Assembly: GCA_964035015.1 (NCBI GenBank)
Contig: OZ036010.1
Coordinates: 12,266,986-12,330,985, forward strand
DNA: 64,000 nucleotides
Direction of reading: 5' to 3'
Source: Corallium rubrum
Taxonomy: Eukaryota; Cnidaria; Anthozoa; Scleralcyonacea; Coralliidae
A model generated the notes under the pieces. The model ran no database searches and was not told the origin of the DNA. It saw only the letters and a list, made by a program, of their open reading frames with translations. Made by a program: the position numbers and the translations under genes. Below are positions 31,974 through 40,835 of the stretch, piece after piece (position 1 is the stretch's first letter; every line of letters begins with the position of its first letter).

Positions 31974-32561
31974 TTAGGCAGATCCTATAACGTCCCACAA
32001 ATAATTCGCCGTAAAGTACATGCTCTTATCTTTAATGTCAAAAGCAAACGGTCGCACATCGCGCAACGAAGCTACAAAACCTTTCAATTGATCCTCCCCA
32101 CACTCGTAATCCCAACGAAGTCGTGTGATATTCGAGTACAAGCTGAAAGCGTACTTGGTTTTCGGAAGAACGTCCACCGTTTCGTATTCAATAGTCGACT
32201 TCATATCTCTCACCTTCGAAGCTTCGACTTCAGTTTCTTTCAACGATACTTCGACGCTCCCCACTTCGCCATTTAGGCCTTCGATGCCGGCCTTCCTCTC
32301 GCTTATTTTGCTCTCCAAACCCAGGATGCTTTCTTTGTTTTCTTTGTCTTTTTCTAACCGTGACATCAGTAACATATTCGCTTCTTCTCTCATCTTGGCG
32401 AATGCCAAAAGGATTCGCTTCGTCTCCATGTTTCTCATCTTGGTAGTGGCCACTGCCTTACGGAAAAATTCCGAACTCTTCTGTAGTTCCTCAAAATCAT
32501 CTCCACTACCTAAAACCGTTGCGATTTCTTTTGCCCTGGCAGAGGGGTCCGAATTAGACAT
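31974..32561 (-). CDS. SPC24: kinetochore protein Spc24, single exon (195 aa)
   Basis: Spc24 is one of the four subunits of the NDC80 complex. It pairs with Spc25 and anchors the complex to the inner kinetochore. The frame encodes a short N-terminal part (MSNSDPSARAKEI), a long charged coiled coil (about residues 40-125; EEANMLLMSRLEKDKE, SVEVSLKETEVEAS) and the C-terminal RWD-like globular domain. The domain's diagnostic run YSNITRLRWDYECGEDQLKG, then YFTANYLWDVI at the end, parallels human VSKIEWDYECEPGMVKG and FISDYLWSLV. The frame is open further upstream but has no earlier ATG. Starting at 32561 gives 195 aa, against about 197 aa in human. There is no intron. The stop TAA is at 31976-31974. 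A DIRS element ends about 170 bp upstream in the same orientation. Confidence 0.88.
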   Translation of the reverse strand: MSNSDPSARAKEIATVLGSGDDFEELQKSSEFFRKAVATTKMRNMETKRILLAFAKMREEANMLLMSRLEKDKENKESILGLESKISERKAGIEGLNGEVGSVEVSLKETEVEASKVRDMKSTIEYETVDVLPKTKYAFSLYSNITRLRWDYECGEDQLKGFVASLRDVRPFAFDIKDKSMYFTANYLWDVIGSA

Positions 32562-32727
32562 GATTTCAGTGAGGATTTCTCGTCTTGTGTTTTCGAAAAT
32601 GGCGCTCAAAGTCTCAAACAGATATTCAAATTTGAAATTTTTCAAATTACGTCTGCAGTATTACGCGGTCAGTGGTAGTTGCCAATGAAAGCGGAAAATT
32701 CAGGCTAAAGAAAGCGAAGATACAACT

Positions 32728-33050
32728 AGAAATTAAATTTCCCCGGAGGGACTCACCTGACGGGGAGATGTAGTTCTCCGAGGACCTTCGAAGACTGATA
32801 GGAGCAATACTGGTGCAGATCCGCGGCCAGCAGCGGACTGGTACCCACATTAAGTTTTTAGCGCATGCGCGCGTTCATCCTCTGATAGAGTGCAAGCTGA
32901 GGTGTTGTAGTAAGAAAAAAAACAAAGGGTGGGGGTGGCAAAGGATTTTCCACTGGATGGGGACCCAGTATTGCTCCTATCAGTCTTCGAAGGTCCTCGG
33001 AGAACTACATCTCCCCGTCAGGTGAGTCCCTCCGGGGAAATTTAATTTCT
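32728..33050. repeat. near-perfect 86 bp inverted repeat at DIRS 3' end
   Basis: Arms 32728-32813 and 32965-33050 are mirror copies (AAATTTCCCCGGAGGGACTC ... GGAGCAATACTGG). The spacer repeats the inner part of the right-hand terminal repeat (GCAGATCCGCGGCCAGCAGC, as at 37405-37435 inverted). This is the inverted terminal repeat plus internal complementary region expected of DIRS elements. Confidence 0.75.
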
Positions 33051-33163
33051 CCTTCGTACCTTCTCCGACTGATACTCACAATACTGGTGCAGATTACGAA
33101 GCCTTACTACAACACAGTAGTTGGCATAAACAGAAATTTTAACTTTATTAACAATAATATTGA

Positions 33164-34141
33164 CTATGTAGAATTAGCCAAATGTAACACATTATGCGCA
33201 AATGTTTGTTCGGTTTGTTTATAATAATGTTTCTTGAAAACTGATGCTGATGACCAATCAGCTGCCTTGAGTATTAATTCCATTGGTAGACCAGAGTTTG
33301 CCGCTTCAGATGTCGATGCTGATCTTGTCGAGTGTCCTGTGTATCCCTCGGAAACCCCTGAGAGAGTAAGAACTGTACGCAACCATCTTGAGAGTGTCTG
33401 AGTGCCAATTGCTTTGTGAGGTGCTTTATAAGAAATAAGAAGTTGTTGTTCATCTTCTCTAATGTCTGCTGTTTGCTTGACATATTCTTTCAGGAACTTG
33501 ACAACACATACCCTGGGGTCATCAGGATAAGCTTCGAAGGATATTTCCCTTCCTGGATGATTTGCTCTGGAGTTCTTGACATGTGATGAAAGACAGAATC
33601 TCCAGTTATTCTGTTTTATGATAACATTAACCAGGTTTAATGCTATCAGTTCGTGCACCCGAGCTGCAGATGTTAGAGCCAGTAACATAACTAACTTCAA
33701 GGATAAATCCTGAAGTGATAACTTTCCGACAGGATCCATTTCCTGAAGAAAGACAACGACACTACCTACTGACCAAGTGGTAGGAATTTTTGGTTTTGGT
33801 GGTCGTAATTCGAAAATTCCTTTCATGAATCTCGTTACGATCGGTAGATTTCCAATTGATTGGCCATCAATTTGGTCATGAAACTGGGATATGCATGATT
33901 TGTAAACTCCGATTGTTCGGTATGCTAGATCTCTTTCTTGAAACTGGAAAGTGAGAAAATCTAGAATATCCCTCACAGGTGCTGAAAAAGGACATTTGTT
34001 CCTTTCAATACACCAGCCAGCCCAGATCTTCCAAGGGCCTTCGTACCGTTTTTTGGTACTGTTTCTCCACGATGCCAAGAGGACTTCACACACTGTTTCT
34101 GAAATGCCTGTTGTTTGCATTCGTCTCCTGAAAGAGGCCAT
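33164..34141 (-). CDS. DIRS tyrosine recombinase
   Basis: The recombinase core starts at the ATG at 34141 and has 325 codons. It has an N-terminal SAM-like DNA-binding part (WRNSTKKRYEGPWKIWAGWC) and a catalytic domain with the first Arg in TSAARVHELIALN, the H-x-x-R pair in GHSTRSAS, and the tyrosine nucleophile in SVFKKHYYK after ADWSS. These are the R-H-R-Y residues of lambda-integrase-type recombinases. The same frame stays open upstream to 35950, over the RT frame. Whether translation begins there or through a fusion is unknown. Confidence 0.85.
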   Translation of the reverse strand: MASFRRRMQTTGISETVCEVLLASWRNSTKKRYEGPWKIWAGWCIERNKCPFSAPVRDILDFLTFQFQERDLAYRTIGVYKSCISQFHDQIDGQSIGNLPIVTRFMKGIFELRPPKPKIPTTWSVGSVVVFLQEMDPVGKLSLQDLSLKLVMLLALTSAARVHELIALNLVNVIIKQNNWRFCLSSHVKNSRANHPGREISFEAYPDDPRVCVVKFLKEYVKQTADIREDEQQLLISYKAPHKAIGTQTLSRWLRTVLTLSGVSEGYTGHSTRSASTSEAANSGLPMELILKAADWSSASVFKKHYYKQTEQTFAHNVLHLANST

Positions 34142-36288
34142 ACAGCCAGAGCTAGAGTCTTCCATAATGGGTGCACAGCTGCTTGGTTGAATGGAAGAAA
34201 AATTGTTTTCTTCGATGTTGGGAGCAGAGCAGGAAAGTCGACTAACATTTCCAGGAGCGTGGGATACCATGGCTGTGCTGTCCATGCTGGTGCTATCACC
34301 AAGGCTGTTGCCTTGTCCAGACGAAGTTTGAGTAGCACTCTGTTCAGTAGTATAATTGGAGGATGTATGAATGATGTCCACTGACTCCAATTCAGTGTGA
34401 ACGCATCTATTGCCATTGCTCCGAGATCCGGGCGACGTGCTACATATAACGGTAGTTGGTGGTTCAGTCTGGATGCAAAGAGATCTACTTTCGGCGTGTA
34501 ATAGCGGTTCTGGATATTCATAAACAGCTGTCCGTCCAATGTCCATTCTATCCTGTCGTTCATTTGACGTGATTCGGCATCCGCTTCTGTATTCTGGATT
34601 CCTGGCAGGTGTTGTGCCAACAGAGTTATCTTTTTGGACTGACATAACTTCCATATTTCCAGGGCTAGTTGAGTAAGCTTGTTTGACTTGGTCCCCCCTC
34701 GTTTGTTGATGTAAGCTACAGCCGTCGAGTTGGCCATCTGTAGTAGAATACGACTCCCTGTCAGTTGACAAGAGGTCAGGTATGATTGAATGGCTAGGTA
34801 AGCCGCTTTCAGCTCCAAGAAGTTGATATGAGCCTGTTGCTCGTCTTTGCTCCAATGTCCCCCAGTCCTGGTGCCTTGACACACTGCTCCCCAACCGAGA
34901 CAGGATGCATCTGTCTGAATTGTGATGTTGTACATAGGTTCGACTATTGGAGTGCTGTTCTCTTCCATCAGCTTTGGAGATGTCCACCACTCTAGATCGG
35001 CTAGGGCTTCCAAGGACAGGGTGACCTGCTTTTTCCTGGCCAGGATTCCATACTTGTGGAGGGATTTGATATGTATTTGTTGCAATGCCCTGTAGTGTAA
35101 GGGCGCGGTTTCCACTCCTATCTTGGACACTTGGGTCATTCGACCTAACAGAGAGGACAGTTCCTGGAGAGTGCACACTGTTTTCTTCTTCATTGACTGG
35201 GCTTCGCATTGCAGGTCCTGCAATTTTGTTAGTGGTACTGCCATTGTCATGTTCACCGAATTCAGAAGTGCACCGAGAAAGACAAGAGATTGGAGTGGAA
35301 TCGTTGAGCATTTCTCCTTCTTGATGATGAAACCTAGGTCGCTGAACAGTTGACATACTTCCTTGAACAATCGCATTAGCTCCTCTGGGTCCTGATGCAC
35401 CAACAATAAGTCGTCGAGGTAAATGATCACACGCAGTCCTCGTTTCCTCAGCAATGCAATTACTGGTTTCAAGACTTTGGTGAAAGTCCGTGGAGCTGAA
35501 GAGAGGCCGAACGGTAGGCATTGAAATTCGTATGTTACATTGTCGAATATGAAGCGCAGATACTTTCTGTGCTCTTTCGTTACTGGAATTGAATAATAAG
35601 CGTCCTTGAGGTCCAGTTTCATCATGTAATCGTTCTCCCGTAGAGTAGACCGTAGTAACGTTAGGCCCTCCATTTTGAATTTGGTTGACTCCACAAAGGC
35701 ATTCAGTGGCTTCAAGTTGAAGATTGGACGTGTTTTGTTCTTTTGTTGAACCACAAATACGGTTGAGATAAACTGATCTTTCGGATTGTCTGTAACTTTC
35801 TGTATTGCCTGTTTGGCAATAAGTTCGTCGATGGCAGTCTGAATGAAACTGTGTTGCTTTTTGGTTCTCGCTTTGGTTATTCGTGGTCGTACTTGAAAAG
35901 GGCGCTTGATAAATGGTATATGGTAGCCTGATATTGTTTGGAGGATCCATGGATCGTTCGTAATTGTTTTCCAGTTTTTTTGAAAATGTACTAATCGTCC
36001 TGCTGTCATTGGTGTCTGTTGGGTTTGCCGAGTTTGATGTGGAAGGGCATAGTCAGCTCCTACCACCCTCATTGAAGCCTCGGTTGCTGATGCGATTGGG
36101 GTTTTTTTGTTTTGAGGAATCTTTTTGGTTCCACTTGTTTCCCCAAGTTCGCTTACGTACATTGGAGGCACTATGGGAGAGCTGTCCACGAAAGGGCTGC
36201 TTACTTGTGAAGGGCTTCTTGAATTGTGCTTTGGCAGCAACAGGGGCAGCAACAAGCTTGCTATTCGTCTGCGAATGGTCATGTTCAT
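33973..36288 (-). CDS. DIRS reverse transcriptase / RNase H
   Basis: Open for 771 codons. RT motifs: KTRPIFNLKPLN, MMKLDLKDAYYSIPV (catalytic Asp), FQCLPFGLSSAPRTF and IIYLDDLLLV (catalytic Asp pair). RNase H begins at TIQTDASCLGWGAV, with FLELKAAYLAIQ and then LLQMANSTAVAYINKRGG. The C-terminal block (VDLFASRLNHQLP, DAFTLNWSQW, then HPPIILLNRVL) corresponds to the region described in DIRS elements as a Dam-like methyltransferase domain. The 3' third overlaps the recombinase frame and the 5' end overlaps gag. Confidence 0.87.
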   Translation of the reverse strand: MNMTIRRRIASLLLPLLLPKHNSRSPSQVSSPFVDSSPIVPPMYVSELGETSGTKKIPQNKKTPIASATEASMRVVGADYALPHQTRQTQQTPMTAGRLVHFQKNWKTITNDPWILQTISGYHIPFIKRPFQVRPRITKARTKKQHSFIQTAIDELIAKQAIQKVTDNPKDQFISTVFVVQQKNKTRPIFNLKPLNAFVESTKFKMEGLTLLRSTLRENDYMMKLDLKDAYYSIPVTKEHRKYLRFIFDNVTYEFQCLPFGLSSAPRTFTKVLKPVIALLRKRGLRVIIYLDDLLLVHQDPEELMRLFKEVCQLFSDLGFIIKKEKCSTIPLQSLVFLGALLNSVNMTMAVPLTKLQDLQCEAQSMKKKTVCTLQELSSLLGRMTQVSKIGVETAPLHYRALQQIHIKSLHKYGILARKKQVTLSLEALADLEWWTSPKLMEENSTPIVEPMYNITIQTDASCLGWGAVCQGTRTGGHWSKDEQQAHINFLELKAAYLAIQSYLTSCQLTGSRILLQMANSTAVAYINKRGGTKSNKLTQLALEIWKLCQSKKITLLAQHLPGIQNTEADAESRQMNDRIEWTLDGQLFMNIQNRYYTPKVDLFASRLNHQLPLYVARRPDLGAMAIDAFTLNWSQWTSFIHPPIILLNRVLLKLRLDKATALVIAPAWTAQPWYPTLLEMLVDFPALLPTSKKTIFLPFNQAAVHPLWKTLALAVWPLSGDECKQQAFQKQCVKSSWHRGETVPKNGTKALGRSGLAGVLKGTNVLFQHL

Positions 36289-37036
36289 TTTGAACAGCTT
36301 TGTGGAAGCTATCAGGGAACAAGTGCTTGTCGGCTGGGAGGTCAGATTTCAGGGTACGTTTACCCAGATCTGTTAAATACTCTGAAAAGCGACGTTGGCG
36401 CCACGAATTTAAGCGAAATACTGCATTGCCCAAAAGAGCTAGGGCATCTTCCAACATTATCTTTATGTCGTCTGGTTCAGGTCCAGCAACATTTTCCTCC
36501 CCTTCTATGGGCATTTCGAGTGCTTCCAGACCCGCCACGATAGGTCGGACTGCTGTGAGTAGGGGAGCTTGCTTTTCAGCCAAGCCTTCATCGAAAGCAA
36601 ATAATCCCTTGGTTTTTAAATAACCATGCTTCTTTTTTATGTCATCTTTCATGCCAGTTTCCATGGTAGGTGACACCAGCACGTTTTCAGTGCCTTTTAT
36701 TGATGGATATTTAACCAATAACTCTGTCCATACTTCCTTGGACAAGGGTTTTGTAAAGGTTGATGTTAGAAACTCTAACAATTCACCTGATACAGTAGTC
36801 TCGTTTGGTTCATTGTAAAACCGACTACTTCGACCACTTGTGGCCTCGTTGGAGCTCTCATTACTCTTGGGCCTCTTTGCTGGGGTCTCCCCAGAGACTC
36901 CCTCGTCTTGGTCGTCCTTCGAGGACTCGACCATACCGTTTGTAAGTCCTGATCTTTGCAAGGACTCGTTGAGCAATTGAGGAAGAAACTTTTGAACATA
37001 ATCGACTCGGCCACTTGAGTGTTTACTAGCGAACAA
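36053..37036 (-). CDS. DIRS gag-like protein, probably frameshifted near its N terminus
   Basis: This frame encodes a polar N-terminal half and a conserved block LLGNAVFRLNSWRQRRFSEY and SDLPADKHLFPDSF that resembles DIRS gag proteins. The ATG at 37036 is probably not native. A different frame, opening at ATG 37125 (MSLQVPALQENDD, ICSLVNTQVAESI), reads like the gag N terminus and runs into this one around 36995-37010. The shift is consistent with the loss of one base or with a programmed shift. Confidence 0.65.
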   Translation of the reverse strand: MFASKHSSGRVDYVQKFLPQLLNESLQRSGLTNGMVESSKDDQDEGVSGETPAKRPKSNESSNEATSGRSSRFYNEPNETTVSGELLEFLTSTFTKPLSKEVWTELLVKYPSIKGTENVLVSPTMETGMKDDIKKKHGYLKTKGLFAFDEGLAEKQAPLLTAVRPIVAGLEALEMPIEGEENVAGPEPDDIKIMLEDALALLGNAVFRLNSWRQRRFSEYLTDLGKRTLKSDLPADKHLFPDSFHKAVQNEHDHSQTNSKLVAAPVAAKAQFKKPFTSKQPFRGQLSHSASNVRKRTWGNKWNQKDSSKQKNPNRISNRGFNEGGRS

Positions 37037-37364
37037 ATTTGGTTCGAAGTGAGAGAGCTATTGTCCGAGCGGGCACTCTGGACAATATCGTCGTTCTCTT
37101 GCAAGGCGGGCACCTGCAGAGACATTACACGAAGAATGAGCAACGTGTTTTTCTACGTCACAACTTGTCTTGTTCGATACAGAGAAAATTTGCTAAAAAA
37201 TCACATAATATTGGGAAAATATTGCCACAAATACAACAATCGTATAATTACTCACCTTTTCACTTGCCATTTGAATTGTTTTAATCGAGGATGTTTATGT
37301 AAATTAAGGATATTCACTGAATATTTCTGTGAGACCAGAACGAAGCTTGCCCACGAAAGAAGAG

Positions 37365-37473
37365 GATGAAGGCGCGCATGCGCTAAAAACTTAATGTGGG
37401 TACCAGTCCGCTGCTGGCCGCGGATCTGCACCAGTATTGTGAGTATCAGTCGGAGAAGGTACGAAGGAGAAAT
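37365..37473. repeat. DIRS right terminal inverted repeat
   Basis: Contains GCGCATGCGCTAAAAACTTA, GGTACCAGTCCGCTG and CAGTCGGAGAAGGTACGAAG, each found inverted in 32813-32880 or 33041-33095. Confidence 0.75.
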
Positions 37474-37522
37474 ACATAAATGCAATAACCCCTCGCCCGC
37501 TTTTTCATGAATTTTCATATGA
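37474..37522. repeat. AACCCCTCGCCCGCTTTT repeat piece
   Basis: The run AAATGCAATAACCCCTCGCC is shared with 44145-44170. On the minus strand both encode AGEGLLH. It is a short dispersed repeat of unknown type. Confidence 0.35.
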
Positions 37523-38713
37523 GGTGGTAACGTGACGTTACATATACGGGCACGTTACACATACGAGCATGTTACATATACGGGCATGTTACATAACGTG
37601 ACGCTACATATACGGGCACGTTACATATACGGGCACTAGGAGAGCGGGGTGGTAAACTAATGTTACATATACGGGCACCAGGGGGGTGGTAACCTAATGT
37701 TACATATGCGGGCACCAGGGGGGTGGTAACCTAATGTTACATATACGGGCACGTTACATATATGGGCATGTTACATGTACGGGCATGTTACATAACGTGA
37801 CGTTACATATACGGGCACGTTACATATACAGGCACTAGGAGAGCGGGGTCGTAAACTAATGTTACATATACGGGTACCAGGGGGGTGGTAACCTAATGTT
37901 ACATATACGGGCACCAGAGGGGTAGTAACCTAATGTTACATATACGGGCACCAGGGGGGTAGTAACCTAATATTACATATACAGGCACCAGGGGGGTGGT
38001 AACCTAATGTTACATATACAGGCACCAGGGGGTAGTAACCTAATGTTACATATACGGGCACCAGGGGGGTAGTAATCTAATGTTACATATACGGGCACCA
38101 GGGGGGTAGTAACCTAATGTTACATATACGGGCACCAGGGGGGTAGTAACCTAATATTACATATACGGGCACCAGGGGGTGGTGTCCTAATGTTACATAT
38201 ACCTCCTGGTGCCCGTATATGTAACATCAGGACACCACTCTCCTAGTGCCCGTATATGTAACATTAGGTTACCACCCCCCTGGATGTAAAATTAGGTTAC
38301 CACCCTCCTGGTGCCCGTGTATGTAACATTAGGACACCACCCTCCTGGTACCCGTATATGTAACATTAGGTTACCACACCCCTGGTGCCCGTATATGTAA
38401 CATTAGGTTACCACCCCCCTGGTGCCCGAGTATGTAACATTATAATTAGGACACCACCCTCCTGGTGCCCGTATATGTAACATTAGGTTACCACCCCCCT
38501 GGTGCCCGTATATGTAACATTAGGACACCACTCTCCTTAGTGCCCGTATATGTAACATTAGGTTACCACCGCACCCCACCTGGATGTAAAATTAGGTCAC
38601 CACCCCCCTGGTGCCCATATATGTAACATTAGGACACCACCCTTCTAACTGCCCGTATATGTAACATGCCCGTATATGTAACGTGCCCGTATATGTAACG
38701 TCACGTTACCACC
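37523..38713. repeat. 1.2 kb foldback of two head-to-head tandem arrays
   Basis: From 37523 to about 38195 the unit GTTACATATACGGGCACCAG-GGGGGTGGTAACCTAAT (about 37 bp) repeats head to tail. From about 38200 to 38713 the same unit repeats in the opposite orientation. The outermost ends GGTGGTAACGTGACGTTACA and TGTAACGTCACGTTACCACC are exact inverted repeats. Shorter sub-units of about 19 bp (GTTACATATACGGGCAC) sit at both outer ends, mirrored. No coding region is present. Confidence 0.88.
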
Positions 38714-39616
38714 CCTGCTCTGAATTTTGGTAAGTATACCCCCTGATTACAAAACAATAAAGCACCCCACTTGTCCTCTTTTCTATTGGGGGCCTGGAAA
38801 TAGGCTACTGAGGCAGGTGTAAAAATTTTGTCAAAAAAAACATTTTTCAAAAACATTGAATTGATTGAAAATTACTCAAACAACTGGCTGGCTGGCTGCC
38901 ACGGCTATATCCATTTATGGCATTTCAAATTCCTTTAAGCTATTATTATAACAAAAACAATCTTTTATTTCGAAATCTCAAGAGCTAAAACTGTTTTCAC
39001 CTACATGTTAATAAATATTTCCACAGCATTTCTGCATTTGTACGTTTTACAGAAGAAAAATTGCTCCTTTTCCGAGTTTTTAATATGCCAAATTATGGAC
39101 AAGCTATATGTTAAGTCACAAGTGCTTTTACAATACGAAAACCATTTAAACGAAGATATTAAAACGGCAGCCACAGATAAATACAATAAGCAAGCAAACT
39201 GGCATGCAATGGATACGTTTAAAATACCGTTTAGTTTAAGGACACACAAAAAAAGAAAACAAAATTAACAGTGATAATAAGATGTAAACAGGGAAACTGG
39301 AACAGGTTCGTGATTACTGAGAGCGGCTGCTCTATAATTATATTTTTACCGTTAACTTTTCGCCGGTCTTTATTTCTCCGTTGGTTAGTCAAGTTTTATT
39401 ATTGCTTTTTCCTCCTTTCGAGTTTCGGTTTGATGGGTTTCCTGCTACTCAATAACTCCTTTCTCAGTTCAAATATTTTTGTCAAGAACTACACGCTTGG
39501 CAAAAATGATAGCGAAATCGCCAATATGCAGTCATTGCGTTCAGCGGTATACTCCCAAAAAATAAACAAAATGGCCGCGACATTGCATTTCGAATTTCAA
39601 ATTGTTTCGTTGTACA
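38714..39616. other. no gene recognised
   Basis: Open frames of 82-118 codons exist on both strands but have no motif or splice structure I can defend. It includes AAAATGGCCGCGACATTG at 39568-39585, a possible start context, without a continuing frame. Confidence 0.3.
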
Positions 39617-39960
39617 GTAATTGCTAGAGATGAGCCGATTACGAAAACTGCCGATTACTGAAGCCGATTATTTGGTGGCCGATTAATACAAATAATCGGC
39701 CGATTAACGGCATTGCCGATTAGTGCTACGTTGTTGGTTACCAGTCCCTGCGCAGTTTTGCAATGTTGTAGGGATTGCTAAATTGCAACAAGATTTGTGA
39801 AATATAACAGAAATGTTTCGTGATGATTACTTTTGCCTGTTTTGAGAATCAATTTCGTTTTGTTTGTCCGACTTTCAGTTTTATAAATCGGTATGCACTA
39901 CGCTATTAGTATTTGGCAAATTGTGATGTAAAAACAAAATATTATCCGTGTTGTGCGGTG

Positions 39961-40164
39961 CTAGCCTGTTTCGTTTGTCCGTGGAAATGTTCCCTGCCTC
40001 GCTAAACACACGCTTTGAATAAACACTTGAATTGGGAGGCTCAGATACTTCAGCACAACTTTAAACAAGTTGGGATAAATAAGTTTCTTTGCTTGCCACC
40101 AAACAAGGGCATGCTTGCAGTGGCTGTAGCGGAAGGGTGAGAAAGGCGTCGATCTCTTCTTCAA
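39961..40164 (-). pseudogene. hAT transposase C-terminal (dimerisation) fragment
   Basis: The frame encodes ALVWWQAKKLIYPNLFKVVL followed by KYLSLPIQVF. This matches the hAT family C-terminal pattern (WW, then FP-L, then A-KYL-IP). The usual following SERVFS block is degraded. It lies inside a TIR element with an 8 bp duplication, which supports the call. Confidence 0.6.
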
Positions 40165-40607
40165 CTTTGTGGCTGGCGTTGGAAGTACTGTCGGCTTGAC
40201 CCAACTCGAAGCAAGACCATAGATCTTGATGAGGTTCAGTGCTGCGGCTCTGTTCCTGTGTTGAGATGTTCTCGGTCGTGTCTACCTCAACCGGTGAAGA
40301 TCCTTTGCCATCTCGTGTTGGTTTTAAAAATTAAACTTTTAAAAGCGTTTCACAAATCTTTTGACAGACTAGAGTTCCGAAGTTCCGGTTCATTGTTTCC
40401 GAAGTTGGCGAGAAACATTGCAACTTTGTTTTGAATTTTGATGCTCGCTATTTGACCGGCAGTTATACGTAACGAATTTGCGGAGTTCGTAAACTTTGTG
40501 GCAAACGTCTGACTGCGGAACTCTTCCGTCAAGAGTTATGCGAAACACTCTGTAATCATTGTGAAATAAGGACTATTGTGTTTGGGCTTATGCAGTTACG
40601 GACTTAT

Positions 40608-40608
<1 letters not shown>

Positions 40609-40649
<41 letters not shown>

Positions 40650-40651
40650 TT

Positions 40652-40687
<36 letters not shown>
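40609..40687. repeat. (GT)n microsatellite
   Basis: GT dinucleotide run with a few TTTGT interruptions, inside the hAT relic. Confidence 0.92.
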
Positions 40688-40690
<3 letters not shown>

Positions 40691-40835
40691 ATCGTTCATG
40701 AAAAGCTTTGAGACATGCACCGATTATTTCGCCGATTATTCAAAATAATCGGCCGATTACCGATTATTTTAAATTGGCCGATTAATCGGCTTTGCCGATT
40801 AGTTTCCGATTAATCGGCTCATCTCTAGTAATTGC

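Larger units (their letters stand above)
32731..37473 (-). mobile_element. DIRS-type tyrosine-recombinase retrotransposon, nearly complete (4.7 kb)
   Basis: Three overlapping minus-strand frames occur in the DIRS order: gag-like, RT/RNase H, and tyrosine recombinase. They are enclosed by inverted terminal repeats (37365-37473 on the right; 32731-33095 on the left, with the internal complementary region). There is no integrase and no LTR. Such elements insert as circles by recombination and make no target duplication, and none is seen here. It looks recent because the second and third frames are open throughout. Confidence 0.88.
39617..40835. mobile_element. hAT element relic 39625-40827, 8 bp target duplication GTAATTGC
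   Basis: The inverted ends TAGAGATGAGCCGATTA and TAATCGGCTCATCTCTA carry many subterminal CCGATTA/TAATCGG words. The exact 8 bp duplication GTAATTGC is at 39617-39624 and 40828-40835. It is 1203 bp, internally deleted, and keeps a decayed transposase 3' end (39961-40164). Confidence 0.88.

Noticed and set aside
32125-32688. 187-codon plus-strand frame
   Set aside because: It is the antisense shadow of SPC24.
34142-35950. N-terminal 600 codons of the 928-codon frame ending in the DIRS recombinase
   Set aside because: It overlaps the RT/RNase H frame entirely, has shadow-like composition (Ser/Thr/Arg/Gln rich) and no domain. Only the recombinase part is supported.
37523-38713. CRISPR array
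   Set aside because: The repeats are contiguous without unique spacers, reverse orientation midway, and lie in an animal genome.
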